From NCBI RefSeq assembly GCF_020497125.1, contig NC_059072.1, positions 278,424,045 through 278,488,044 of the forward strand: a DNA stretch of 64,000 bases. The letters are read 5' to 3'. Of the stretch, positions 20,351 to 31,100 are shown piece after piece. Positions within the stretch are counted from its first letter, which is position 1. Each line of letters opens with the position of its first letter. The notes under the pieces were generated by a model. The model was not told where the DNA came from and did no database searches. It saw only the letters and a list, made by a program, of their open reading frames with translations. This DNA is from Mauremys mutica. Its lineage: Eukaryota > Chordata > Testudines > Geoemydidae. The translations under genes were made by a program, and so were the position numbers.

Positions 20351-22429
20351 ATGCTGCTTTGGATTCTGTTGCTGGAGACGTCTCTTTGTTTTGCTGCTGG
20401 AAACGTTACAGGGGACGTTTGCAAAGAGAAGATCTGTTCCTGCAACGAGATAGAAGGGGATTTGCACGTAGACTGTGAGAAAAAGGGGTTTACCAGCCTG
20501 CAACATTTCAGCGCCCCAACTTCCCAGTTTTACCATTTATTCCTGCATGGAAATTCCCTGACTCGACTTTTCCCTAATGAGTTTGCTAACTTTTACAATG
20601 CAGTCAGTTTGCACATGGAAAACAACGGTTTGCATGAAATTGTTCCTGGGGCTTTTCTAGGGCTGCAGCTGGTAAAACGTTTGCATATAAACAACAATAA
20701 GATAAAATCGTTCAGGAAGCAGACATTCCTGGGGCTGGACGATCTGGAATATCTCCAGGCAGATTTTAATTTATTAAGGGATATTGACCCGGGAGCATTT
20801 AGGGATTTAAACAAGCTGGAGGTGCTGATTTTAAATGACAACCTCATCAGCACCTTACCTGCCAACGTGTTTCAGTATGTGCCGATCACCCACCTCGACC
20901 TCCGGGGAAACCGACTTAAAACCTTGCCTTATGAGGAGGTCCTGGAGCAGATCCCAGGCATTGCTGAAATTCTGCTGGAAGATAACCCCTGGGACTGCAC
21001 TTGTGATCTGCTATCCCTGAAGGAGTGGCTGGAAAATATACCCAAAAATGCTTTGATCGGCAGAGTCATTTGTGAAGCTCCTACTAGGTTGCAGGGCAAA
21101 GATTTGAATGAGACCACAGAGCAAGAGCTGTGCAGGAAAAACAGAGTGGATTCTAGTCTAGCTGCTCCCCCTGCCGAAGAGGAAACCTGTGATCCTGGTC
21201 CCATTCCAACCCCCTTTAAAATACACGGCAAAGAAGATCCTGCCACTCCCGGATCTGCTCCAAACGGAGGTACAAAGATCCCAGTCAACTGGCAAATCAA
21301 GACCCGACCCACTGCTGCGGGCTCCACAATTAGCGTGAAAAACAAGCTACCGACTAGCATGCCCTGTCCGGAGATCTGTAGCTGCGATCAGATCCCTGGC
21401 TCGGGATTAAAGGTTAATTGCAACGAAAGAAATGTGAGCAGTTTGGTAGCTTTGAAACCGAAGCCGTCCAATGTGCAAGAGCTGTTTCTGAGAGACAACA
21501 AAATACATACGATCAGGAAATCCCACTTTCTGGATTACCGGAAACTTAACCTATTGGATCTGGGGAACAACAACATCGCTACGGTGGAGAACAACACCTT
21601 CAAGAATCTCTTCGAGCTCAGGTGGCTCTACATGGATAGCAACTACTTGGACACTTTGTCCCGCGAGAAATTCACTGGGCTGCAAAACCTAGAGTATCTG
21701 AATGTGGAGTTTAATGAGATCCAGTTGATTCAGCCCGGCACCTTCAATGCAATGCCCAAGCTCCGAGTCCTAATCCTCAACAACAACCTGCTGAGGTCCC
21801 TCCCCGTGGATGTGTTCGCTGGGGTCTCGCTTTCCAAGCTGAGTATACACAATAACTATTTCATGTATCTCCCGGTGGCGGGGGTATTGGACCAGCTCAC
21901 GTCCATCACCCAGATAGATCTGCATGGCAACCCGTGGGACTGTTCGTGCCCGATTGTGCCTTTCAAACAGTGGGCAGAGATGCTGCGCCCCAAGGTGGTC
22001 ATGAGCGATCTGAGGTGCGAATCCCCAGAGGATTTCTTTAAGGAGGATTTCGAGTCCCTTTCCAACGACGTGATTTGCCCGCAGCTCAAAATCTCGCCCA
22101 CGTTCACTTCCAATAACAAAAACAGCACTGGGTTGGCAGAGACAGGGACTCACGCCAACTCCTACCTAGAGACCAGCCGGGTCTCCATTTCGGTGCTGGT
22201 CCCAGGACTCCTGCTGGTGTTTGTCACCTCCGCCTTCACAGTAGTTGGCATGCTAGTGTTCATCCTGAGGAACAGAAAGCGCTCTAAGCGGAGAGACGCC
22301 AACTCATCTGCATCTGAAATCAATTCCTTACAGACAGTCTGCGATTCTTCTTACTGGCACAACGGACCCTACAATGCAGATGGAGCCCATAGAGTTTATG
22401 ACTGTGGCTCTCATTCTCTATCAGACTAA
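20351..22429 (+). CDS. SLITRK1: SLIT and NTRK-like protein 1 (SLITRK1), complete
   Basis: SLITRK1 is a neuronal single-pass membrane protein that acts in neurite growth and in excitatory synapse formation through presynaptic LAR-type receptor phosphatases. The 692-residue product has a signal peptide (1-17) and a first LRR block bounded by cysteine caps (about 24-42 and 212-261, NPWDCTCD). A linker (262-337) joins a second LRR block with caps at 338-357 and 527-576 (NPWDCSCP). A transmembrane segment (611-639) and a 53-residue tail follow. The tail ends HSLSD, where the serine before the last residue is a known phosphosite for 14-3-3 binding in mammals. Sequons include N18, N253, N361, N414 and N591. 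Human SLITRK1 is 696 residues. ATG 20351 is the first in-frame ATG, has A at -3 and begins the signal peptide. The gene is uninterrupted, in one exon. Confidence 0.98.
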   Translation: MLLWILLLETSLCFAAGNVTGDVCKEKICSCNEIEGDLHVDCEKKGFTSLQHFSAPTSQFYHLFLHGNSLTRLFPNEFANFYNAVSLHMENNGLHEIVPGAFLGLQLVKRLHINNNKIKSFRKQTFLGLDDLEYLQADFNLLRDIDPGAFRDLNKLEVLILNDNLISTLPANVFQYVPITHLDLRGNRLKTLPYEEVLEQIPGIAEILLEDNPWDCTCDLLSLKEWLENIPKNALIGRVICEAPTRLQGKDLNETTEQELCRKNRVDSSLAAPPAEEETCDPGPIPTPFKIHGKEDPATPGSAPNGGTKIPVNWQIKTRPTAAGSTISVKNKLPTSMPCPEICSCDQIPGSGLKVNCNERNVSSLVALKPKPSNVQELFLRDNKIHTIRKSHFLDYRKLNLLDLGNNNIATVENNTFKNLFELRWLYMDSNYLDTLSREKFTGLQNLEYLNVEFNEIQLIQPGTFNAMPKLRVLILNNNLLRSLPVDVFAGVSLSKLSIHNNYFMYLPVAGVLDQLTSITQIDLHGNPWDCSCPIVPFKQWAEMLRPKVVMSDLRCESPEDFFKEDFESLSNDVICPQLKISPTFTSNNKNSTGLAETGTHANSYLETSRVSISVLVPGLLLVFVTSAFTVVGMLVFILRNRKRSKRRDANSSASEINSLQTVCDSSYWHNGPYNADGAHRVYDCGSHSLSD

Positions 22430-22898
22430 GAGCTGGGGTCGGACAGGGGAAAAAAAAAGTAGGAAGCCAATTCAATTTTGCAGCGAGCAAGCCAGTGGTT
22501 AAAGAATCCCTGATCTGTGCATTGCTGTCTCGTCTGCTAACGCCATTGCTAAATAACGACAAGGGACGGTTCTTAACCCAAACTACCTTCTGTGAAAATA
22601 ACACACACACACAAAGCAAAAACTGTGGTGTATTTCAGTCAGCGAAGGCCGGTTTTTTTCAACGCACCCTTTAAGTATAGCCACACTGAGGCAGTGCTTC
22701 GTGCATTTGACTGTGTATTACCTTAGTTTGCAATGGAAAGCAAGGATCAACTTGGCTAAAGTCTTGCAGGGGTACCATTGTTTTGTGGATTAGCCCCGTG
22801 TGGATGGGCGGCGGTGGGGGAGGGGGGGACCTGGTCGGTGGCCTCCTCCCCTTGATAACAAAGCAGGAGTGAAACGTTGCACGAAGGCATGAATGTAA

Positions 22899-22906
22899 TG
22901 TAAATA
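22899..22906 (+). promoter_or_regulatory. Pumilio response element, candidate
   Basis: TGTAAATA in the probable 3'UTR matches the UGUANAUA motif bound by PUM proteins, which repress many neuronal mRNAs. It overlaps the proximal AATAAA at 22903-22908, so PUM binding and early polyadenylation could compete. A single 8-base match can arise by chance. Confidence 0.35.
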
Positions 22907-23120
22907 AACGACTGATTAAAACAAACAAACAAAAAAAGTGCTGCATGGCTCGCATGGATACAACGCACCCAAAGGACGCTCCTCCAGCACCCAACTGGAA
23001 ACAGCGTCTAGTTCACACCACCATCCCTCTTACCTGATAAGTCCCATCGTATCAAACTTTCTATATACAAAATACAGTATAATAATAAAAAAGTGCCATT
23101 TCGCCATATTTTGTGTGATC

Positions 23121-23128
23121 GATAGGCA
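23121..23128 (+). promoter_or_regulatory. Candidate miR-189 (miR-24-1-5p) target, equivalent of the human var321 site
   Basis: TAGGCA at 23123-23128 pairs with the 5' end of miR-189, and G at 23121 would form a G:U wobble one position past a mismatch. From memory, the human Tourette-associated 3'UTR variant var321 replaces such a G:U pair and is placed about 689 bases after the stop codon; 23121 is base 692 here. The match in position and wobble suggests the orthologous site with the reference base. The pairing is short and the effect is inferred. Confidence 0.5.
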
Positions 23129-23672
23129 GTAGATAGAGATCGTACTTTTACTGTGGAAACAAACAAATGTAAAGATTTTATTTAAGACATATTTGCATGG
23201 ATATTCTCATTGGTTCATTTTCTGAGTTGGGGGCGGGTATTTACTTTGTTGGGTGAAGTTTTCTTTTGGGTTCGGTTGCCACTTTTTATTTTTAAATATA
23301 CATATCCAACAATGCCTTTCCATCTGAATGTAAAATTTAGTACCCTTGATTTCTATTATGGTAACCGTGTAAACATTCAAACAAAAACAAAACAAAAATC
23401 CGAGGCAGTTAAGCATGACCAATTAATGTCACTCTAGTGCTTAGGCTGCAAAGTTTAATGGTAGACAATTCTGTGCTGTTGTAAATCTTACTATAACATT
23501 GAGGAAATTAGAACTGAGTAAGCAAGTGAAACTTACTAATTCTATTCGAGGATTTTATAATGGCATATTTTTTCAGTATTAAAGTGAAAATGTTTTCAAC
23601 TCCGGGTCCTTACCATTTTTCCAGCACCAGTTTTTGCAAGTGGGTTATTTGGTTTAGGGGGCATATTCTGCT

Positions 23673-23728
23673 TTCAATGCTGAGTATCAGAGGGGTAGCC
23701 GTGTTAGTCTGGTTCAATGCTGAGTATC
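23673..23728 (-). mobile_element. Penelope-type 3' tip, 24 bp, with 16-bp target duplication
   Basis: TTCAATGCTGAGTATC occurs at 23673-23688 and again at 23713-23728. Between them lie 24 bases, 'agaggggtagccgtgttagt' plus 'ctgg'. In reverse complement these carry the 'ACTAACACGGCTACCCCTCT' terminus that I associate with the sauropsid repeat whose body is seen at 56461-58022. This is a retrotransposed tip, extremely 5'-truncated, inside the SLITRK1 3'UTR. Confidence 0.75.
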
Positions 23729-24631
23729 CCCTCGCTTGCCCTCGCTTTCTCTCTGCCCCATCACCGCACTATCCCCGCTGTAAAAATATCACGCAGCACT
23801 TCTTTTCTTTTTTTGTTTTTTACTGCGTCAGTGAATACCTTTATTAATACCGAGTATCTCTCGCTGCTGCTGCTGCTGCTGCACACACTGCAGATACACT
23901 AGGAGTGTTAATGGAAATTAGATTTAATTTACTCTGCTTACATCGGTTTCATTAAGCCAAGTCAGATTTCACTGGTCAGCATTTCAAACCCATACGCAGC
24001 CCCCGTGACTGGCAGTCATGTCTGCTGCTGGCAGTTTGGCTGGAATATCTGCCGGGAATGAGGAAACTAATTAGCGAAGGGAATTTCCCATCCTCAGCCC
24101 CAGTTGCTTCACCTTTTAATATTAATATTTGAACTAATTACACGTAGGTGATGCTGTCCAACTTCAAATCGATCTCCTTTGAGTCCGTCCTCATATCAGG
24201 CGGAGCCCTTTAACTAGATGGTATATGTAAAGGTAGAAAGCCGCGGCAAACCAATTGCATCTCAAAGCTGGAGTCCCAGTGGAGATATGAAAAAATCAGT
24301 CAGGTTGCTTCTGGCTTTCTCCAGGCAGAGAATCCCTTTAAAGAGTAAAACACTGTAAGGTACTAGCTAAACTTCAAATACTGATTCGGTATGGTTTGTC
24401 CACCTCTGGGATATGTGGTGGGAAAACAGACACACGTATACACCCATACACAGTGCAGGTGATAGCCTGATACCCATTTTACAACGTGGTAGAAGCCTAA
24501 CCACTATTCTAGCACGTCTAAAGCTTGGTAGACTGTTCTTCTAGACCCAGGATCCTGGTTATGGAAAGATGAGTAGCCTCCTACAAAATGTCTGGATGTT
24601 TCATTGAAGTTGGTTTGTACACAGTTTTGGT

Positions 24632-24637
24632 AATAAA
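24632..24637 (+). terminator. Candidate SLITRK1 poly(A) signal
   Basis: AATAAA at 2.2 kb past the stop codon, followed by a T-rich stretch (ATATTTTTTTCTT) that could serve as a downstream element. Earlier AATAAA copies at 22903 and 23085 are alternatives. Confidence 0.45.
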
Positions 24638-24660
24638 ATATTTTTTTCTTAATACAAACC

Positions 24661-25960
24661 ATTACTTCAGGGACCTTCACTATTTCTGATCACTTCTCCT
24701 TTGCTATAGCGATTGTTCTGCCAGAACATTCCGTGTTAGACAAAATGGTGCGGTAGAGTCACTTACAGTCATTCGGATTTACTCCTCCCTTTTATTAAAA
24801 AAAGGTTAAAAGGTGTTTAAATGTGAGTTATTAACCCTCCCTAGAACACCATCAGCTTCAGTTCACAGAGGATCCAGCAGGGCCTTCCTGCCTCATGTGG
24901 GGTTGTCCTGGAATCAGTGCTATCTTGTTACCTTCCAAATAACTTCACTCGGATTCATTCAGAAAATCTAAAAGGCAAAGAAATCTTTCAATTACCATTC
25001 AAGCCCTCACATTTTTAAAGTGTAATGCATTTAACCCCAAACCGAGATTAATGTATTGGTGCCAATTTAAGAATTGTAGAATTTTTTAATGAACTGGCTC
25101 TTAACCAATATATAATGAAGACCCCCAAGGTGCTTTTTTTAAAAAAAAGGATAAATGTGCAGAAATAATAATATAAAATAACTGATTCATAGGCATATTA
25201 AATGAATATACATAGCTTACATATATGATTAAAATGCATCAAATGTTTTATTAATTTTTATAAAGTATAACTTCCTTGATGATAGTTATTATATAAGACA
25301 CATACGTAATACAAATAGTACCACAATGTTATTAGTTTATAATTATTGCATAGACTCTTGTTTCCTAACTTTTAGAAGAGCTGTTTAACTCTAGAAGTCA
25401 TATGTGGTGTGTGACTTATGTTGCTTCCAGTTGAATCACTCTTCAATTCATCAAAATAAAAGAGATTTCAACAGGACCAGATGGAAAAAGAGGGAAAAAA
25501 GACATAGATCTCTTGTTTAGTCCTGTAGTTTAAAACAGAGTATTTTCTGCTTGCTGTGAAGCTAAGAATAGCCTAGAACTTAATCTGTTGCCATAGAAAT
25601 GTGTGTTTGTATATATGGTAACCTTTTTCTTGCTTATTTAGCAGAAAGATGAATGAAGTTATCTAGTAGCAAGATGGTAATGTAGTGAATGGATGGTATG
25701 TATTTTTTTTTGTACTCTGTGCTATTGGAACTTCCCTGCACAGATGCATGTATTTATATTCCTTTGTTAATTTTTACCTGTAGTGACAAGGTATTTTGTC
25801 ACTTTAGTTCCATCAATTTGATAATGGAATGTTTCATATGCAGCTTGTAAGCTCGGGGAATAGCGGCTCAACTTCAGTGGGAGTTGGAGCAGATCCTATG
25901 TGAGAAAGGAGAAAAGGGCTAGGCTGCTAGTCCATAGTAGTAAAACTCCCACTGACCTTA
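24661..25960. other. Intergenic 3' of SLITRK1, AT-rich, repeat-poor
   Basis: No coding region or repeat family is recognised. About 25120-25400 is particularly AT-rich with TAAT and ATTA cores. Nothing more specific can be said. Confidence 0.45.
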
Positions 25961-25963
25961 AAG

Positions 25964-26095
25964 GGTGGGATTTTCAAAAGTGCTTAACATAGGACTAACT
26001 ATGCCCCCACTGAAGTAAATGATAAAACATTCATTATCTACAATGGGAGCAAAGTTAGGCCAGTGTTGAGTGCTTTTGAAAACCCCACTCCAAGT
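25964..26095. repeat. MITE-like inverted repeat
   Basis: The left part reads 'gggtgggattttcaaaagtg' and the right part reads 'gagtgcttttgaaaacccca', with inverted similarity extending about 50 bases into each side through 'cccactg' and 'caatggga'. A half-copy of the same text starts near 46501. This is a small decayed palindromic element. Confidence 0.6.
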
Positions 26096-27905
26096 GTCTA
26101 GTGATACTCCAGGTGTCTAGCAAAGGTATGATAGACTTCATATGTACAACAGTTTTTCCTGCATCCTATCTTCTGAAAGCTCTTAGATAAGCAGACATCT
26201 CTTTATGGCTTAGTCCATGACAATGCATGGTATAGAGGTTTAATTATAATATTTAGCTCAGTTAGTATTTGGTTTGTTTGGGGTCTATTTTTATTTGAGT
26301 ATGATCCACATCCCAATAGTTTTAAATTATTGAGATCAGCAGACTGCTTGTATTCATGGTGAAACAGAGTTGTTTAAATATAATGGACGAGATTGTTTGG
26401 CCCAGCTCCATTCCCTTTGCATCATTCCTGCAGCACAATTGGTGTGGAAAGCCACCAGTATCTCCACAGCTGTTGGTTCTCCTGGTGTAAGGAAGCCTCC
26501 AGGAGATGTAGCAATGGCTTGCTGGCTCCTATACCAGCTCACCTGCAGCTCTTATTTAAGGGGTGTGTCACACTCCAGCAGTCTCCAGTTGGCATATGGT
26601 CTCTTGAACATCAGTATAATCCTCTTAAACTGCTCTAAACTATGCTGGGGCTAGCTCTTGGGCCAGTGCAGTTCAAAGCCACTTTTCTGATGATCCCCAC
26701 TTTTTCCTGTACCAAGTTGCTCTTGACCCAGTAGAGAATGTGAGCCAACGTGGAGGTGTTGTAATATCATATAATATCATATATTATATAAATGACTAAG
26801 TCTAGCAAATTAGGGATCATTATCTGATAATTCAGCTAGAGATACATTGCTTTCATTGGTAATTTACTGTTAACTCAAAATAGAAGCTAGTATTTAGCTC
26901 AACTGTTCAACAGCTTGAGGAACTGCCATCACATTATCCCATTATTGCAGGGAAAAATTACGTAGTGCGCTCAGGAGCACCGCTATGAATAGAGTACATT
27001 GGCATTGGTGTTCTGTGGTTAATTACCTTGCCAGTTCACATTGCATAGGACTGAGTGGCTTCAACTACCTCACAACAATATTGAAATGTTTGTACATGTT
27101 TATTTGAATTTATTCTTTTGATATAAAATATAGGAGCTGATCCTGCAAGTGTTCACAGTGCAGAATTCCCAGAAGAGCAAATGGGAGTTCCACATATGGC
27201 GCACTTGCTGGATCAAATTGGCAATTGGTAGTGGAGAAAAGATCAGAAATATACAGCGCAGTTCTAGGAGTTGCTGAGCCTCTTAAAAGGGACAGAGTGC
27301 CAACAACTCCCATTGGATTCGGTGGGACTGATAGGTCTCAGGACTTTCCAGCATTTGGCCCATAACTTGAGCATTAGGCTCACATTTTTTTCCCCTTATA
27401 AATTGCTAATGGGCCTGATTGTGCAATTCTTTCTCAGTCCCATTAAAGTCAGAGAACAAATCCTGTGAGTTGTTATTGAGCACCCGCAACTCAAATTGAT
27501 TTCCATTGAGGTTACTCTTGTTCAGCAGCACCTCCCAGGCTTTGGCCTAGTGGGAGTTGTGCCTGGATAAGAACTGTAGTACTTGTCTCACTGTTATTTT
27601 GCTCTTCTTGGATCAGTTCATATGCAGTGGTGGGACCTTTGATTTTTAATACATTTCTACCTCCATGTAAACTCCTCATTGGTATAGCTTGCACACTAGA
27701 ACATGACAGCTTCTAAACTCTGACTTTAAAAAAAATCAACTAATGAGGAGGTTAATACTCTTTATTTATGTCAATACAGATTTAGATAATAAAGATGGTC
27801 AGCCACAGTTGAGCAGTGCAGCCATGGGTAGCGTTGTGGGAAACAGCTGGCAATTTAAGGTAGATGAACTACTGAAGTAATACTGAAAGTAATTGTCCAG
27901 TGTGT
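26096..27905. other. Intergenic, no gene seen
   Basis: AT-rich sequence. Around 26380-26660 the base composition is more balanced ('ggcccagctccattcc', 'ccagcagtctcc'), perhaps an old unclassified repeat. A palindromic word TCCCATTGGATTCGGTGGGA lies at 27308-27327. Confidence 0.45.
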
Positions 27906-27909
27906 AGGG

Positions 27910-28150
27910 CCCTAGAGTAGGATACAGGAATTCTGGGTTTTAGTCCTTGCTCCGCTTCTGACCTGTGGGGTGAACTGGTAAAAGTCACTTAATTTCTCTA
28001 TTTCCCCTCCTATCTTGTCTTCTTAGATTGTTAGCTCTTTGGGGGAGGAACTGTATCCCAGTGGGTGTTTGTACAGCGCCTGACACAGTGCAGCTCTGAT
28101 CTCTGATCTGGGGCCTCTGAGCATTACTGTAATATAAGTAATAAATAACA
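27910..28150 (+). repeat. MIR/CORE-SINE-like element with L2-type tail
   Basis: The order 'aggaattctgggttttagtc', 'gtgaactggtaaaagtca', 'ttagattgttagctctttgg', 'tacagcgcctgacacagtgc' and a terminal 'ataagtaataaataac' follows the amniote MIR/L2-tail consensus. It is a non-coding retroposon mobilised by L2-type LINEs. A minus-strand relative of the tail is at 59335. Confidence 0.65.
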
Positions 28151-31100
28151 ATAATAGAAATGTGGGAGGGAGGCCCAGGAAAGAAAAAAATATAAGTACA
28201 ATAAAATAAAGCTATTTTAGGTTTAAGGCTCCAGTGTTTTTCCGATTTCTATAGTTTATCAGGCTGGTCAAATAGACAGGTCCTGTAGAAAAGAAATATT
28301 TACCCCATTTTTTTTCTATCGCATTTGCTTTTTTTCTCTGTCATTTGCCTTTTTCCATCTGTGTTTATTTAGATACGGTCTCACCTCTTATGCAGTATGG
28401 TGATGAAGTGGATGATGGCAGGTTCTTTGAGACAGGAGTCAAATGACATGACCCAGCGGTAGCCGACAACTGATTGGATTTTTGGCTTGGACAGTGATTG
28501 AATACTATTATTAGTAAGAGATAACGTCAATGGAATAGAACACAGGAAAACAGTCTTCTGTTTCTACACAAATGCTAAGGCAACGCTGGGATGCTTATTG
28601 GGGCACATTGCTCCTGTGACAATGTAAAATTGCAATGGCTTTCTTTCCTTTGACTGTGTGACTGATGCTGATGTCACATACGGTGGTGTAAATCAGGAAT
28701 ATCTCCAAAGATGTCAGCTGAGTTTTAGTCTTTTTAAACCAATGCAAGTGAGATCAGAATTAAGCATTTTTAACTTTACTAATATTCACCTGCTGCATTC
28801 TGCATATCCTACAGTATGACATTGACCCAAATTCTTCCTTGTGCAACTCCATGGATGTAACTGAGGGCAGAAATTAGCTTATTAAAGGGCATGTCATCCA
28901 TGAAGTAAAATTTTAAAAGTGCACGGTACATTTATGACCTGTCTGGTTTCTCACAATTTTACATTGTTATCTGAATAATGGTCCTCCGAGCAATAATGAG
29001 ACTCACTGGCATGGATTTTCTCTCATAAAACTGGGCACTTCGGAACAACAAGGAATGCATTTCTGGTGTTTGAGAAATTAATTACTAACTTTAGTAAATA
29101 ATGTTGAAAAGCAAGTGCCTGCAAGAGTGGAAAAGTGCAATAATTCATAAGAAATGTATTAATGGGTCTCATATTTGTATTATACAAATTAATTTTATAA
29201 ATCAAAACAAGGAAATCTCTCAGAACTGTGCATTTTGGGGACATTATTGAAATGTTATAATAGCACTGTAGGCCAATCAGAAACTTCTATTTATGTGATC
29301 CATTAAAGGTAAATGCTTACAACACCTGTTGGACCAAAGAGAGCTTTACCCTCAGTAGAATTTATTACTTCTTAAATTATAACTGAATTTAATATTTTGG
29401 CTTAAGTGGGAATTGTGCCTATGTAGCTGTGGGCAGAATCTTGGCCTGAAAGTATAGTGGTTTTAGGAGAGCAAGTCCCATTAATTTCAACTTCAATTTT
29501 GTACTTACAATAGTAATTTTATGATATTGGCACTAAGGAGATGTTTGGTTTAGAGATGGACCTGAATCACAAAGTTCAAACTTATAATCAATTTGCACAT
29601 ATTTTGGGGTTGGTTGGATCCAAGATTTTGGTTTGTCTCTTTATAGGTAGGGGAACAAGATGTAAAGTTCAGCTCTGGATCTGAACTTCTCCAAGGAGCG
29701 GGCTCATTTTTGATCCAGTATTTTGGTTTAATTATCTTTAGTTAAAATACAAATGAAATGTTGTGCATTTTAATTGATTATATTACTGCCAGTATTGGCT
29801 AATAGGTGTAATGTGACTGACCATGTATTGTCTTAGCAATTTTATAGTCCAATTCAGCTCCCTTTGAAGTCAATGGCAGAAATCCCAGGTAAAACACTCA
29901 ATGCACAGTATCCTCAAGATGCAACATTTGATAAAAAGGAAAGGGAAATTTTTAGATGTCAGCCAAAGTGCATTCTTGGAGATTTATCGTGCTATTTCTG
30001 CCAAGCCATAGATAATAAAATAATACCTGATTTCAATAGACTACATTTAATAGATGCACAAAGGTAATATTTGTTCTAATTTGATTATGTCTATTAAGTG
30101 TTTGGAGGGGGAGGGGCAAGTAGTTAGTGTGGAAAGAAAGCACTTTTTTTACTAGGCCTATTCTTTTGGAACTTAACATTTTGTTGTTGAATGAGATTAG
30201 TAATAGGCTAATATTCAAATAAAATAATAATAATACTTTGCATTCCAAATAGAGCCTTCTTCTGATATTACTTACCTTGGTATTTCAGAGGTGTACCTCC
30301 ATTGACACCAGTGGAGTTGTCTTTGATTTAGACCAGTGTAAATGAGATTAGATTAAGGCTTCAATATATAGTGCCTTCCATCCAAAAAAATGCAAAGCAC
30401 TTTATAAGCATTAATAAATGTATCCTCACATGATTATTTATATTAGATATGGATAATGATTTATACATATCTATCAATATAGATATCAATACATAGGGTC
30501 AAATCCTACCCATCTTGCTCACACGAGTCGCACTAAAATAAATGGGCCCTACCTGAGCAAGATGAACAGGACTTGGCCCAAAGTGTCTTATCTCTAGAAC
30601 ACTTGGCCAAAATCCATCCCATATCAGAGGTAGTTGAAAGCTGTTACTGATGACTGTTTGTGAAATGAGTTGGTGGTCTGAGTCCCATCCCTAGTCAACA
30701 AAAGCCTATAGCACATACTAATTAATATCACTACAATTGACATTAATCGGCAAGCCCTACTGGCATTACCCACAGAAAGGCGAGGGATTTGGAGAATGAA
30801 TCATCTGTTCACTCTTGGGTGACCAGGTCCTTTACAAAGGGTTGATCCAATTCTCCTTCAAGTCATTAATGGCCAAATTGTCAGAAGTGCTTAATACATT
30901 AGTCATATATATATATCACAGTGGCAGATGTTTGTGATGAGCTTTCTGAAAATCTGGCACTTGGAATTTTTTTCACTGGTATAGCTCTGTTAATTTACGC
31001 TGCTGAACACCAGCTGAGGATCTAGCCCAATAAGAATTGGACTGGGCCCCAGATTAGGGTTGAGGTTTACTGTGGGGCAGTTTTGTGGTCTGTGCTGTAC

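Larger units (their letters stand above)
22430..24660 (+). other. Probable SLITRK1 3' untranslated region
   Basis: The roughly 2.2 kb after the stop codon is largely free of full-length repeats and contains short regulatory-like motifs listed separately. Candidate poly(A) signals are AATAAA at 22903, 23085 and 24632. The last gives a length similar to what I recall for the mammalian 3'UTR. The true end needs transcript data. Confidence 0.6.
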
